From Aequorivita marisscotiae (GTDB lineage Bacteria; Bacteroidota; Bacteroidia; Flavobacteriales; Flavobacteriaceae): DNA of 64,000 nt. The stretch is from positions 744,001 to 808,000 of the forward strand of contig NZ_CP122379.1 in assembly GCF_029814825.1 (NCBI RefSeq), written 5' to 3'. The notes beneath the pieces were generated by a model, which worked only from the letters and a program-made list of their open reading frames with translations, was not told the origin of the DNA and did no database searches. Of this stretch, positions 33,270-41,696 are shown in pieces. How positions within the stretch are numbered: position 1 is the first letter of the stretch; every line of letters starts with the position of its first letter. A program made the translations under genes and the position numbers.

Positions 33270-34814
33270 TTATTTTATCAATTCACCATCTTTATCGTGA
33301 AAGTGATATTCAAGATATGTATATGCATCTCTTGGTTGAATTTTTATCCATTTTTTGTGCTCCAAAAACCATTTGGTGCGCACACTTGGAAAACCTTTGG
33401 TTAAAAAGGCCGCTATAAAAGGGTGCGTATTTAGCGTTATCTTTTTATAGTCTTTTTTGAATAGGCGCTTTACCTCTTCATTTATTCTGTTAACAACAAT
33501 TATAGGCGCTTCAATTTCTCCGTCTATCACATTACTGGGATTTTCTTCACGGGTTTTAATATTCATTTCTGGCCTAACGCGTTGGCGGGTTATTTGTATT
33601 AACCCAAACTTACTTGGTGGTAGTATTTTGTGCTTTGCTCTATCGTCTTTCATTTCATCGCGAAGATGGTTGTAGAGCTGTTTTCGGTGATTGGCATTTG
33701 CCAAATCAATAAAATCTACCACAATAATGCCTCCCATATCGCGTAACCTTAGTTGTCTTGCCACTTCGGTAGCTGCAATTAAATTCACTTCCAGCGCAGT
33801 GCCTTCTTGTGTTTTTTGCTTATTGCTACGATTACCGCTATTCACGTCTATTACGTGCATTGCTTCGGTATGTTCTATAACCAAATAGGCTCCTTTGCTA
33901 CCTGAGACCGTTTTTCCGAAGGAAGTTTTAATTTGCCGATCGATGCCAAATTTTTCAAACATCGGTACATTGCTATCATAAAACTTTACGATATTGTCTT
34001 TTTTGGGTGCAATTTCCTGCACATAATCTTTTATTTGCAAGTATAGGGTTTCATCGTCTATATGTATTGCAGAGAATGAATCGTTGAACATATCACGAAT
34101 GATAGATGCTCCCCTATTTAACTCACTTAGCACTTTTGAAGGGTGGTGCGCCCCTTGTAGCTTCTTACACATCGCTGTCCAGCGTTCCATAAGATTCTGT
34201 AAATCTTTGTCCAGTTCTGCTACTTTTTTGCCCTCGGCTACGGTACGAATAATAACGCCAAATCCTTTGGGTTTTATGCTTGTAATTAAGCGTTTTAACC
34301 TGTCTTTTTCTTCGTTGGTTTCTATTTTTTGAGAAACAGAAACACGGTCTGAAAAGGGAACCAAAACTATGTATCGTCCGGCTATAGAAAGCTCTGAACT
34401 TATACGGGGTCCTTTGGTGGATATGGGTTCTTTTACAATTTGAACCAAAATAGATTGATTGCTTTTTAAGGCATCGTTTAAGTTGCCATGCTTATCAATC
34501 TCTTTTTCGAACGGAAATTCTTTTAAGGAATAATCTTTTAATTTTCCAGAGCTTACGGCTTTCACAAATTTTAATTGCGAAAGTATTTTAGGCCCGAGAT
34601 CATGATAGTGTAAAAAACCATCTTTCTCGTAGCCTACATTCACGAAGGCGGCGTTAAGCCCAGGAACAGTTTTACGTATTTTGGCAAGAAATATGTCGCC
34701 TACGGTAAAATTGTTATCCTCTTCCTCCTTGTGGAGCTCTATAAGTTTTCCATCTTTTAAAAGGGCAAAATCAACTTCTTGTGAACCGGACCTAATAAAT
34801 AATTCGTAGTTCAC
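33270..34814 (-). CDS. rng: Ribonuclease G/E family endoribonuclease
   Basis: This 514-residue cytoplasmic endonuclease matures rRNA and decays mRNA. The N-terminal S1 domain region is LAKIRKTVPGLNAAFVNVGYEKDGFL. The catalytic core includes the RNase E/G signatures VIRTVAEGK, HVIDVNSGNR and GGIIVVDFIDLA (metal-binding Asp residues), with GLIQITRQRVRPE. A GTG start fits the family (VNYELFIRSGSQEVDFALL). It is short like RNase G, without the E-type scaffold tail. It lies in the HU - small basic protein - rng direction. Confidence 0.96.
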   Translation of the reverse strand: MNYELFIRSGSQEVDFALLKDGKLIELHKEEEDNNFTVGDIFLAKIRKTVPGLNAAFVNVGYEKDGFLHYHDLGPKILSQLKFVKAVSSGKLKDYSLKEFPFEKEIDKHGNLNDALKSNQSILVQIVKEPISTKGPRISSELSIAGRYIVLVPFSDRVSVSQKIETNEEKDRLKRLITSIKPKGFGVIIRTVAEGKKVAELDKDLQNLMERWTAMCKKLQGAHHPSKVLSELNRGASIIRDMFNDSFSAIHIDDETLYLQIKDYVQEIAPKKDNIVKFYDSNVPMFEKFGIDRQIKTSFGKTVSGSKGAYLVIEHTEAMHVIDVNSGNRSNKQKTQEGTALEVNLIAATEVARQLRLRDMGGIIVVDFIDLANANHRKQLYNHLRDEMKDDRAKHKILPPSKFGLIQITRQRVRPEMNIKTREENPSNVIDGEIEAPIIVVNRINEEVKRLFKKDYKKITLNTHPFIAAFLTKGFPSVRTKWFLEHKKWIKIQPRDAYTYLEYHFHDKDGELIK

Positions 34815-35015
34815 TTTACATTAATTTTGTTGTTCCGAAGAAAAATTCGGAACTAATTAAACAATATTTTTCACAGATTTTATATAAAAATCCGGCGATA
34901 CTGCACCAATCTAAAAGCCAGTTGCTGCAATGTCATTTTCAAAGAACGATCTTTTGTTTGTTTTTATTGAAAAGAATACCCAAAAGGGATTCTGTCCAAA
35001 ACACTTTTAAAACAG

Positions 35016-35041
35016 AAAAAGTAGTTTAGAAACTACTTTTT
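35016..35041 (-). terminator. AT-rich terminator after the small basic protein
   Basis: On the minus strand AAAAAGTAGTT-TCTA-AACTACTTTTT forms an 11-bp stem followed by a T-rich stretch. The stop codon of the preceding gene lies in the first arm. Confidence 0.6.
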
Positions 35042-35125
35042 CTTTTTGTGGCGGTTAGCGCGACGTCTTTTCTTGCGCTTGTGAGTCGCTACCTTATGTC
35101 TTTTTCTTTTTTTACCACTTGGCAT
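35033..35125 (-). CDS. Very small, very basic ribosomal-type protein (30 residues)
   Basis: The ATG at 35125 opens a 30-residue frame: MPSGKKRKRHKVATHKRKK then RRRANRHKKKK. About two thirds of the residues are Lys, Arg or His. It has its own terminator and sits between HU and rng. The composition and the PSGKKRKRHK start match a short protein conserved across Bacteroidota, which I believe corresponds to the additional 50S protein described in flavobacterial ribosomes (bL38); this match is from memory. It is below normal ORF length cut-offs and easily left unannotated. Confidence 0.82.
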   Translation of the reverse strand: MPSGKKRKRHKVATHKRKKRRRANRHKKKK

Positions 35126-35170
35126 ACTAAAGTCTTTTTTAATGCCCCACAAAAGTGGAACGGGTTAGTT

Positions 35171-35461
35171 TTATTTTACGTCCACGTTAGTTTTTACACC
35201 TTCAACAAATACTTTTGCAGGTTTAAAAGCTGGAATATTGTGAGCCGGAATTTTAATAGTTGTGTTCTTTGAAATATTTCTTCCTGTTTTTTCGGCTCTT
35301 GTTTTAATAATAAAGCTTCCAAAACCTCTTAAATACACATTGTCTCCTCCTTCTAATGAATTTTTTACTTCTTCCATAAAGGTTTCAACAGTAGCTTGAA
35401 CTTCATTCTTTTCCATTCCGAGCTTTTCTGAAATTTTCGCTACGATATCTGCTTTCGTCAT
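35171..35461 (-). CDS. HU/IHF family DNA-binding protein
   Basis: The 96-residue length is standard for HU-type nucleoid proteins that bend DNA as dimers. It begins MTKADIVAKISEKLGMEKNE, has the beta-arm core YLRGFGSFIIKTRAEKTGRN with the IPAHNIPAFKPAK end of the DNA-gripping arm, and a short extra C-terminal tail. An HU-type start is common in Bacteroidota. It is first in the block leading to the small basic protein and rng; a promoter lies about 50 nt upstream. Confidence 0.95.
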   Translation of the reverse strand: MTKADIVAKISEKLGMEKNEVQATVETFMEEVKNSLEGGDNVYLRGFGSFIIKTRAEKTGRNISKNTTIKIPAHNIPAFKPAKVFVEGVKTNVDVK

Positions 35462-35510
35462 TCTTGTAAATTTTAATTAATTATTCTTTTCTAGATTTTT
35501 TTTCAGACCG

Positions 35511-35542
35511 CAAATATACATATTTTAAAATCAATAATTCAA
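35511..35542 (-). promoter_or_regulatory. HU gene promoter
   Basis: On the minus strand TTG (35540-35542), a 21-nt spacer and TATATTTG (35511-35518) match the consensus. The leader before the HU ATG would be about 45 nt. Confidence 0.65.
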
Positions 35543-35588
35543 ACCTTAATCCTTTAAAATTTAATGGGATATAGATTAATTTTACCCA

Positions 35589-36653
35589 ATGCATAAAATA
35601 GCCCCTAATTTTTCCAAAAAGCTCATTGCGTGGTATATACAAAACAAGCGTGAACTGCCTTGGCGCAAAACAAAGAATCCGTACCATATTTGGCTGTCAG
35701 AAATTATTCTACAACAAACCCGAGTAGCGCAAGGATTGCCCTACTTTTTGAAATTTATTGAAGCCTATCCGCAAGTTGAAAATTTAGCCAATGCCCGCGA
35801 AGACGAAGTGCTTAAACTTTGGCAAGGTTTGGGTTATTATTCGCGTGCCCGAAACCTACATGCCACCGCAAAAATGGTGTGCCAAGAAATGAACGGGGTT
35901 TTTCCCGACAATTACAAAGACCTTTTAAAGTTAAAAGGCGTGGGCGATTACACAGCCAGTGCCATTGCTAGTATTGCGTTTAACCAACCCGAAGCGGTTG
36001 TAGATGGTAATGTTTATCGTGTTCTCTCTCGCTTTTTTGAAATCAACACTCCTATTAATACCACTGCCGGACAAAAAGAATTTAAACAACTCGCACAGCA
36101 ACTTATAGATATAGATGAGCCCGGCACCTTTAACCAAGCCATTATGGAATTTGGCGCGCGGTACTGTGTGCCGCAAAACCCAGATTGCAATAATTGTATT
36201 TTTAACGATAGTTGTAAGGCTTTCCAGCAGAAAAATGTAGATCATCTTCCCGTTAAAATAAAGGCCAAACCCATTAAAAAAAGATTCTTCAATTATTTAG
36301 TTGTGCTTTCCAAAAATGAACACACCATGCTACAACAGCGCACGGGAAAAGGAATTTGGCAGCAGTTATACCAATTTCCTTTAATTGAAACTTCGGAAGA
36401 AGTAAATCTTCGTTCCCTTACAAAACATACGCAATTTCAAACATTTTGCAAAAATCTACAAATCGATACTATTTCACTATTTAATGAAACGCCAATCGTT
36501 CACAAACTTTCGCATCAACATTTAAGCACACGGTTTTGGATCGTTGAAACGTTGGAGGAAAATGAAAATACAATTCCAATTTCCAACGTAAAAGATTACG
36601 CAGTTCCCGTTTTAATTGCAGATTTTGTCTCGGAGTTTTTTGAGAATTACTGA
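35589..36653 (+). CDS. mutY: A/G-specific adenine glycosylase
   Basis: This 354-residue base-excision enzyme removes A opposite 8-oxoG. It has the helix-hairpin-helix and catalytic region LKGVGDYTASAIASIAFNQ followed by VVDGNV (catalytic Asp), the catalytic Glu in WLSEIILQQTRV, and a 4Fe-4S cluster spaced C-X6-C-X2-C-X5-C (CVPQNPDCNNCIFNDSC). The C-terminal NUDIX-like domain that reads 8-oxoG starts near residue 225. It is followed by ssb, gldE and gldD on the same strand, a typical flavobacterial order. Confidence 0.96.
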   Translation: MHKIAPNFSKKLIAWYIQNKRELPWRKTKNPYHIWLSEIILQQTRVAQGLPYFLKFIEAYPQVENLANAREDEVLKLWQGLGYYSRARNLHATAKMVCQEMNGVFPDNYKDLLKLKGVGDYTASAIASIAFNQPEAVVDGNVYRVLSRFFEINTPINTTAGQKEFKQLAQQLIDIDEPGTFNQAIMEFGARYCVPQNPDCNNCIFNDSCKAFQQKNVDHLPVKIKAKPIKKRFFNYLVVLSKNEHTMLQQRTGKGIWQQLYQFPLIETSEEVNLRSLTKHTQFQTFCKNLQIDTISLFNETPIVHKLSHQHLSTRFWIVETLEENENTIPISNVKDYAVPVLIADFVSEFFENY

Positions 36654-36734
36654 TGTTCGGTTACCTTACATAATGCGGCAGGAAATCATTTTATATAAAA
36701 TTTTAAAAATTCCGTATATTTAAAACGCAAAATC

Positions 36735-36742
36735 TACCTTTG
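36735..36742 (+). promoter_or_regulatory. ssb -7 promoter box
   Basis: TACCTTTG matches TAnnTTTG, 23 nt before the ssb ATG. No clear TTG lies 17-21 nt upstream, so the -33 element is weak. Confidence 0.5.
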
Positions 36743-36765
36743 CACAAATTAAAAAAACAATAGTT

Positions 36766-37221
36766 ATGAGTGGAACATTAAACAAAGTAATGTTGATTGG
36801 GCATACCGGAGATGATGTAAAAATGCATTATTTTGAAGGCGGCAATAGCTTGGGCCGTTTTCCGCTTGCTACCAACGAAACCTATACCAATAAAACAACA
36901 AACGAGCGCGTAACAAACACAGAATGGCACAATGTTGTAGTGCGAAACAAAGCAGCAGAAATTTGCGAAAAATATTTAAAAAAAGGCGATATGGTCTATA
37001 TTGAAGGTCGCCTAAAAACTCGCAAATGGCAGGACGATAAAGGCATGGACAGATACAGTACCGAAATTCACTGTACAGATTTTACTTTTTTATCTCCCAA
37101 GAGTGACAGCGCAAACTCTGGAACTGGCAATACCGCGCAAACTACTCAGAAAACACAGTCTGCAGCACAACCGCAAACAAACAATCAAGTTTCTGATGAA
37201 GAGGACGATCTTCCTTTTTAA
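36766..37221 (+). CDS. ssb: Single-stranded DNA-binding protein
   Basis: The 151-residue protein has an OB fold from residue 1 to about 110 (MSGTLNKVMLIGHTGDDVKM, TEWHNVVVRNKAAEICEKYL, GDMVYIEGRLKTRKW). A Gln/Thr-rich flexible linker and the acidic interaction tip EEDDLPF follow, the partner-binding end of bacterial SSB. It coats ssDNA as a tetramer. It lies between mutY and gldE. Confidence 0.97.
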   Translation: MSGTLNKVMLIGHTGDDVKMHYFEGGNSLGRFPLATNETYTNKTTNERVTNTEWHNVVVRNKAAEICEKYLKKGDMVYIEGRLKTRKWQDDKGMDRYSTEIHCTDFTFLSPKSDSANSGTGNTAQTTQKTQSAAQPQTNNQVSDEEDDLPF

Positions 37222-37242
37222 TGTTTAACTAAAATAATCAAC

Positions 37243-38574
37243 TTGGATACTGACCCCCCTGGTTTACTATATTTTCTTACCGTTTTGGATTTTTCCCAAA
37301 TATTAAGTACTGTTTTACTGTTTGTACTTTTGGCGTGCTCAGCCTTGATTTCTGGTGCCGAAGTGGCTTTCTTTTCGCTAACATCATCTGATTTTGAAAC
37401 TAATGACGAAAAATCAATCGCCAAAAAATTAGGCATCGTACAGCGCTTACTAGCAAAGCCCAAAAAGTTATTAGCCACTATTTTGGTAGCAAATAATTTT
37501 ATTAACATAGCCATTGTATTGCTTTTTGAGTCGTTGAGCACTATTTGGTTTGCCAGATGGGACTATTCCCTCAATCTGCATTATTTTGAACTAAGCGTAG
37601 TATTCCTTTTAAAAGTAGTTGTAGTTACTTTTTTAATCTTGCTTTTTGGCGAAATCCTTCCAAAAATATATGCCAATCGCAACCGGATTTCATTTGCAGT
37701 TTTTATGGCGCAGCCGCTAAATGTATTAGATACATTGTTATCGCCAATTAGCTCGCCAATGCGTTCTGCCACATTGTATCTTCACGATCGGTACGGCAAA
37801 CAAAAATCTAATATAAGTGTAGATCATCTATCGCAAGCGCTAGAGCTTTCTAATCAGGATACCACTTTTGAGGAACAAAAAATCCTTCAAGGTATTGTTA
37901 CCTTCGGAAACACCGACACCAAACAGGTAATGAAAAACCGAATGGACATTTTTGCACTTAACGAAGAGCAACCTTTTAAAGAAATTCTGCCAGAAATTAT
38001 TCAACGAGGTTATTCCCGGATTCCTGTTTACAAAGACAGCATAGACAATATTACCGGAATTTTATATGTAAAGGATTTAATTCCGTTTACAGATAGAAAA
38101 ATACTAGACTGGAAAACCCTAAAGCGCGAAGCCTATTTTGTTCCCGAAAATAAAAAGCTGGACGATTTACTGAATGAGTTTAAAGAAATGAAAATGCACC
38201 TCGCCATTGTTGTTGATGAATACGGCGGTACGAGCGGCTTGATTTCCTTAGAAGATATTATTGAAGAAATTGTTGGTGAAATTAGCGATGAATTTGACGA
38301 TGAAGATTTAATTTTTTCAAAATTGGACGATCATACCTATGTTTTTGAAGGAAAAACACCACTAAAAGATTTCTATAAAGTAATAAAACTTGAAAATCCA
38401 GAAATTTTTGAAGACGAAAAAGGTGAAGCCGAAACGCTTGCCGGGTTTCTATTAGAAATTTCAAAAGGCTTTCCCAAGAAAAACGAAGTAATATCTTTCA
38501 ACAATTATGCGTTTACCATTGAGGCGTTTGAGGGCAAGCGCATCAAACAAATAAAACTTACCATTGAAAATTAA
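37243..38574 (+). CDS. gldE: Gliding motility-associated protein GldE
   Basis: This 443-residue inner-membrane protein is of the CNNM/CorC-HlyC type. About four helices in a DUF21 domain (about 15-185; SALISGAEVAFFSL, LLFGEILPKIYANR) precede a CBS pair (about 205-335; RGYSRIPVYKDSIDNITGIL, VVDEYGGTSGLISLEDIIEE) and a C-terminal CorC/transporter-associated domain. GldE works with GldD in gliding motility and type IX secretion in Flavobacterium. The start is TTG 37243 (DTDPPGLLYFL), as no suitable ATG exists. Its end overlaps gldD by 11 nt. Confidence 0.92.
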   Translation: MDTDPPGLLYFLTVLDFSQILSTVLLFVLLACSALISGAEVAFFSLTSSDFETNDEKSIAKKLGIVQRLLAKPKKLLATILVANNFINIAIVLLFESLSTIWFARWDYSLNLHYFELSVVFLLKVVVVTFLILLFGEILPKIYANRNRISFAVFMAQPLNVLDTLLSPISSPMRSATLYLHDRYGKQKSNISVDHLSQALELSNQDTTFEEQKILQGIVTFGNTDTKQVMKNRMDIFALNEEQPFKEILPEIIQRGYSRIPVYKDSIDNITGILYVKDLIPFTDRKILDWKTLKREAYFVPENKKLDDLLNEFKEMKMHLAIVVDEYGGTSGLISLEDIIEEIVGEISDEFDDEDLIFSKLDDHTYVFEGKTPLKDFYKVIKLENPEIFEDEKGEAETLAGFLLEISKGFPKKNEVISFNNYAFTIEAFEGKRIKQIKLTIEN

Positions 38575-39127
38575 TAACTTCTATATTACTTTATTTATAA
38601 GCTTTTTTACCCTTGCATCCTGTCAAGATAATACGTTGGTAAAACCTGCGGCTATGTTGCGTTTAGAATATCCACAACCCCAGTACCGTACCGTTTCCAC
38701 AGACTGTCCCTATTCTTTTTCGGTGAATCACATTACAACGCTCGTCCAGAAAAACAACTGCGGCATAAATATTACGTATCCAGAAATGAAGGCCACCTTG
38801 TATTTAACCTACCAAGATGTACGAAAAAACAATTTAGATTCACTCTTGCAAGATGCGCAAAAATTAGCATATGACCATACTATAAAGGCAAATAGCATCC
38901 CCGAGCAGCCCTATGTAAATCCAGACAAAAACGTATACGGCATGTTCTATATGATTAATGGAAATGCAGCCACCCAAGCAGAATTTTATGTTACGGACAG
39001 TACAAATCATTTTTTAAACGGAGCCTTATATTTTGATGCAAAACCAAATTTTGATTCCATCTATCCTGCCGTAGTTTATTTACGCGAAGACATTCGTAAA
39101 CTAATGGAAACCATTACGTGGCAGTAG
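38564..39127 (+). CDS. gldD: Gliding motility lipoprotein GldD
   Basis: The 187-residue lipoprotein has signal MKINNFYITLFISFFTLASC ending at the lipidated Cys. The GldD mature domain shows LRLEYPQPQYRTV, CPYSFSV, INITYPEMKATLYLTY and VYGMFYMINGNAATQAEFYV. It starts with TTG inside gldE (11-nt overlap); the next ATG is beyond the lipobox, so TTG must be used for export. GldD is required for gliding and secretion in Flavobacterium and is always found near gldE. Confidence 0.93.
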   Translation: MKINNFYITLFISFFTLASCQDNTLVKPAAMLRLEYPQPQYRTVSTDCPYSFSVNHITTLVQKNNCGINITYPEMKATLYLTYQDVRKNNLDSLLQDAQKLAYDHTIKANSIPEQPYVNPDKNVYGMFYMINGNAATQAEFYVTDSTNHFLNGALYFDAKPNFDSIYPAVVYLREDIRKLMETITWQ

Positions 39128-39216
39128 CCTAATATAGCTTGTAAATAAAAAGTTAACAAACCATTTACAAATGGTTCGGCAACTTTTCGTAACTTTTGGG
39201 TGTAAAAACCACCACT

Positions 39217-39675
39217 ATGTTTAAAGTATATTCTCGTTATGGCGTTTGGATTGCAATAGCCTTAATTGCATATTTCCTTCTCTTAAAATTAATAGGTCTT
39301 CACCAATACCCTGAATTAAGTTCGGTTAATGGTTTAATTTTTGGCTTTGGTATTTATATGGCAATGAAAAATTACGCAACAGGAGAAAACAACTTTAAAT
39401 ACGAAAAGGGCTTTGAGGTAGGTTTATTTTCAGGCGGAATAGCTTCAATTCTTTTTACGCTATTTATGGCAATCTATATGTACCAAATAGATACCGAATT
39501 TTCCGCTGGAATTATGGACCGATGGAATTTGGAATACAGCATGGGAACACTTATGTTAATACTTTCTATTTTAATTATGGGCTTTGCCACAAGTATTGTT
39601 TTAACACTCACCTTTATGCAACTTCTCAAAAAATCTTGGAACACACAAGACGGAAATAGGCACACCATCAAATAA
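39217..39675 (+). CDS. DUF4199 family membrane protein
   Basis: This small membrane protein of 152 residues is counted from ATG 39217. It has four helices (about 9-30, 37-50, 67-88, 110-138) and the DUF4199 pattern FEVGLFSGGIASILFTLFMA. The family is common in Bacteroidota and has no known function. An upstream TTG at 39196 only adds seven residues and is unlikely. The gene stands alone before the rplU promoter. Confidence 0.75.
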   Translation: MFKVYSRYGVWIAIALIAYFLLLKLIGLHQYPELSSVNGLIFGFGIYMAMKNYATGENNFKYEKGFEVGLFSGGIASILFTLFMAIYMYQIDTEFSAGIMDRWNLEYSMGTLMLILSILIMGFATSIVLTLTFMQLLKKSWNTQDGNRHTIK

Positions 39676-39781
39676 ATGCAGGGAAATGGCCTTCCAGCTT
39701 TTATTTACTTGCAGGCAGATACAAAAATCTAAAACAAAACACTTTGCACACTTAGTTCTGAAAAGATTAAAGAAAAACACT

Positions 39782-39811
39782 TTGCTGTTTCCAATTTAAA
39801 AATTATATTTG
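39782..39811 (+). promoter_or_regulatory. rplU-rpmA promoter
   Basis: TTG at 39782-39784, a 19-nt spacer and TATATTTG at 39804-39811 form a full-consensus promoter. The predicted leader to rplU is about 90 nt. Confidence 0.8.
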
Positions 39812-39816
39812 CAGCC

Positions 39817-39905
39817 CCCTACGCAAACCGTATTTGCTTCGGAAGTTACCGCCTCCGTAAACGTTAGGGAAATATAAGTTTAACTAATTTTATAAACGAT
39901 TCGCT
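39817..39905 (+). promoter_or_regulatory. Structured rplU leader
   Basis: The leader carries two small inverted repeats: GCAAA/TTTGC (39823-39837) and CGGAAG/CCTCCG (39840-39857). It is richer in GC than flanking intergenic DNA. An autoregulatory ribosomal-protein leader is plausible but not shown. Confidence 0.4.
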
Positions 39906-40619
39906 ATGTACGCAATTGTAGAGATAGCAGGGCAGCAAGTAAAAGTTGCGAAAGACCAAAAGGTTTTTGTTAATCGTTTGCCAGTAGAAGAAGGAAAAAA
40001 AGTGTCTTTTGACAATGTACTTCTTATTGGTGACGGAGACAATATTACCATTGGCGCCCCGGCTATAAACGGCGCTCAAATAGGAGCAAAAGTCGTAAAG
40101 CACCTTAAAGGTGACAAAGTTATAGTATTCAAAAAGAAACGCCGAAAAGGATACCGTGTTAAAAACGGACACCGTCAGGCCCTTTCTGAAATTGTAATTG
40201 AAAGCATTGTAGCTTCAGGAGCTACACCAGCTAAAAAGGAAACAGCCAAAAAAGCTGCTCCAAAACCTGCCCGTCCGTCAGGCGGGAAAGAAACTAAAGC
40301 AGCTGCTCCAAAAGCAGAAGCTAAAAAGGCACCTGCAAAAAAAGCCGCTCCAAAAGCTGCAAAAGCAGATGATCTTAAAAAGATTGAAGGTGTTGGACCT
40401 AAAGCTGCAGAAGCTATGGTTGCTGCCGGATTGGATACTTTTGCGAAAGTTGCAAAGGCAAAACCAGAGGCTATCGCAACTATTCTTTCTGAAGCAAGTT
40501 CAAACCTTGCTCATTTAGTTACCGATACTTGGCCAAAACAAGCTAAATTAGCTGCAGATGGCAAGTGGGATGAATTAAAAGAATTGCAAGACAATTTAGA
40601 CGGTGGGGTTGAAAAATAA
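39906..40619 (+). CDS. rplU: Ribosomal protein bL21 fused to a helix-hairpin-helix domain
   Basis: Residues 1-102 are bL21 (MYAIVEIAGQQVKVAKDQKV, VIVFKKKRRKGYRVKNGHRQ), the usual 100-residue large-subunit protein. Then come about 50 residues of Ala/Lys/Pro linker and a C-terminal domain of about 80 residues with a helix-hairpin-helix motif (KKIEGVGPKAAEAMVAAGL). The linker repeats (KAAAPKAEAKKAPAKKAAPK) are low complexity. The extra domain is typical of Bacteroidota bL21 and may touch rRNA or other nucleic acid; its function is unknown. rpmA follows after 35 nt in the usual pair. Confidence 0.95.
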   Translation: MYAIVEIAGQQVKVAKDQKVFVNRLPVEEGKKVSFDNVLLIGDGDNITIGAPAINGAQIGAKVVKHLKGDKVIVFKKKRRKGYRVKNGHRQALSEIVIESIVASGATPAKKETAKKAAPKPARPSGGKETKAAAPKAEAKKAPAKKAAPKAAKADDLKKIEGVGPKAAEAMVAAGLDTFAKVAKAKPEAIATILSEASSNLAHLVTDTWPKQAKLAADGKWDELKELQDNLDGGVEK

Positions 40620-40654
40620 TCTCGCTAACGTATAATATTTAAAACCGAAACAAA

Positions 40655-40918
40655 ATGGCTCACAAAAAAGGAGTTGGTAGTTCCAAAAACGGTCGCGAAT
40701 CCGAATCGAAACGTTTAGGCGTTAAGATTTTTGGAGGCCAGGCCGCTATTGCCGGAAATATCATTGTAAGACAAAGAGGATATACACATCACCCAGGTGA
40801 AAATGTATATGGTGGTAAAGACCACACCCTTCACGCGCAAGTAGACGGGGTAGTGAAATTCACCAAAAAGAAAGATAACAGAAGTTACGTTTCTATCGTT
40901 CCAAACGCAGAAGCATAA
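40655..40918 (+). CDS. rpmA: Ribosomal protein bL27
   Basis: The 87-residue protein begins directly with [20 protein letters not shown], so no N-terminal peptide needs removal as in Firmicutes. [20 protein letters not shown] is the family signature. bL27 reaches the peptidyl-transferase centre of the 50S subunit. It is cotranscribed with rplU and followed by a strong terminator. Confidence 0.98.
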   Translation: MAHKKGVGSSKNGRESESKRLGVKIFGGQAAIAGNIIVRQRGYTHHPGENVYGGKDHTLHAQVDGVVKFTKKKDNRSYVSIVPNAEA

Positions 40919-40938
40919 TAACAATTTTGTTTAAAAAT

Positions 40939-40973
40939 AAAAAAACCTTCACCACGCTGTGAAGGTTTTTTTA
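40939..40973 (+). terminator. Bidirectional terminator, rpmA / transglutaminase-like gene
   Basis: AAAAAACCTTCAC and GTGAAGGTTTTTT form a long stem around CACGCT, with A runs on the left and T runs on the right. It can terminate both converging genes, and the stop codon of the minus gene (40971-40973) abuts it. Confidence 0.9.
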
Positions 40974-41630
40974 TTTTACCAAGTGAGCCTGAAAGTCTGA
41001 AAATGAAACTTGGTGCTTTAAAAGTGTCCATTTTGAAATCTCTGGGTAGTGCGTGCATATAAAATCTGAAGGTTCCGTTAAAAACCAAAAATCGTCTGTT
41101 CCATTTTTATTGCCATAACTTATAGCCCAAGTAATGTCTAGCAATTGCCACTGGCCATCGAGTTTTACGGCATTCCAGGTATGATTTGGCGTCTTGCTCT
41201 TTCTACTCTTTCGGGAATAATCTCGTGTAAATCCATGAATTACTTCAGCAGAAACCCCCACATCGATACAAAGATTTTTAAACAGAAAAGCGTACCCACC
41301 ACAAAGCGCTTTGTTTCTTTCCAAAACCTTTTTTATTACATTATTTTCTGAAGTATATATTGTGTTTTGAAGCATTTTGCTCAGTCGCAATTCATGGTCG
41401 TAAGCAATATTGGCGGCAATCCAAGTATAAATTGAAATTACTTTTTGCCTATCTGTAGTAGCATTTTTGGTTATGACATGCGCCAACTTTAAAGTTGAAA
41501 ATTGTGAAGAAATTTCACCCTTTGCAACACGTTCTTCATTGTTGCTATTTCTTCCAATAACAGGGCCTATCTGTGCCGAAGTACTAATTCCGAAAAAAAT
41601 ATAAAACAATAGAATAAAGCCTTTTTGCAT
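40971..41630 (-). CDS. Secreted transglutaminase-like protein
   Basis: The 219-residue protein is counted from ATG 41630 with signal MQKGFILLFYIFFGISTSAQ (TTG 41639 is less likely). The transglutaminase-like triad is intact: Cys in ALCGGYAFLF, His in NHTWNAVKL and Asp in WQLLDITWAI. YTWIAANIAYDH upstream is also typical. Such domains act as proteases or peptide-modifying enzymes; the target is unknown. It converges on rpmA and is preceded by the DUF1028 gene on the same strand. Confidence 0.88.
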   Translation of the reverse strand: MQKGFILLFYIFFGISTSAQIGPVIGRNSNNEERVAKGEISSQFSTLKLAHVITKNATTDRQKVISIYTWIAANIAYDHELRLSKMLQNTIYTSENNVIKKVLERNKALCGGYAFLFKNLCIDVGVSAEVIHGFTRDYSRKSRKSKTPNHTWNAVKLDGQWQLLDITWAISYGNKNGTDDFWFLTEPSDFICTHYPEISKWTLLKHQVSFSDFQAHLVK

Positions 41631-41696
41631 AAATATCAATCAATTTATGAGAAAACGGATTTATTATAATTATATTGAATATAAAGGTGTTAAAAC

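Noticed and set aside
40230-40360. Tandem repeat in DNA within rplU as a separate element
   Set aside because: It is the Ala/Lys/Pro linker of the bL21 fusion and stays in frame.
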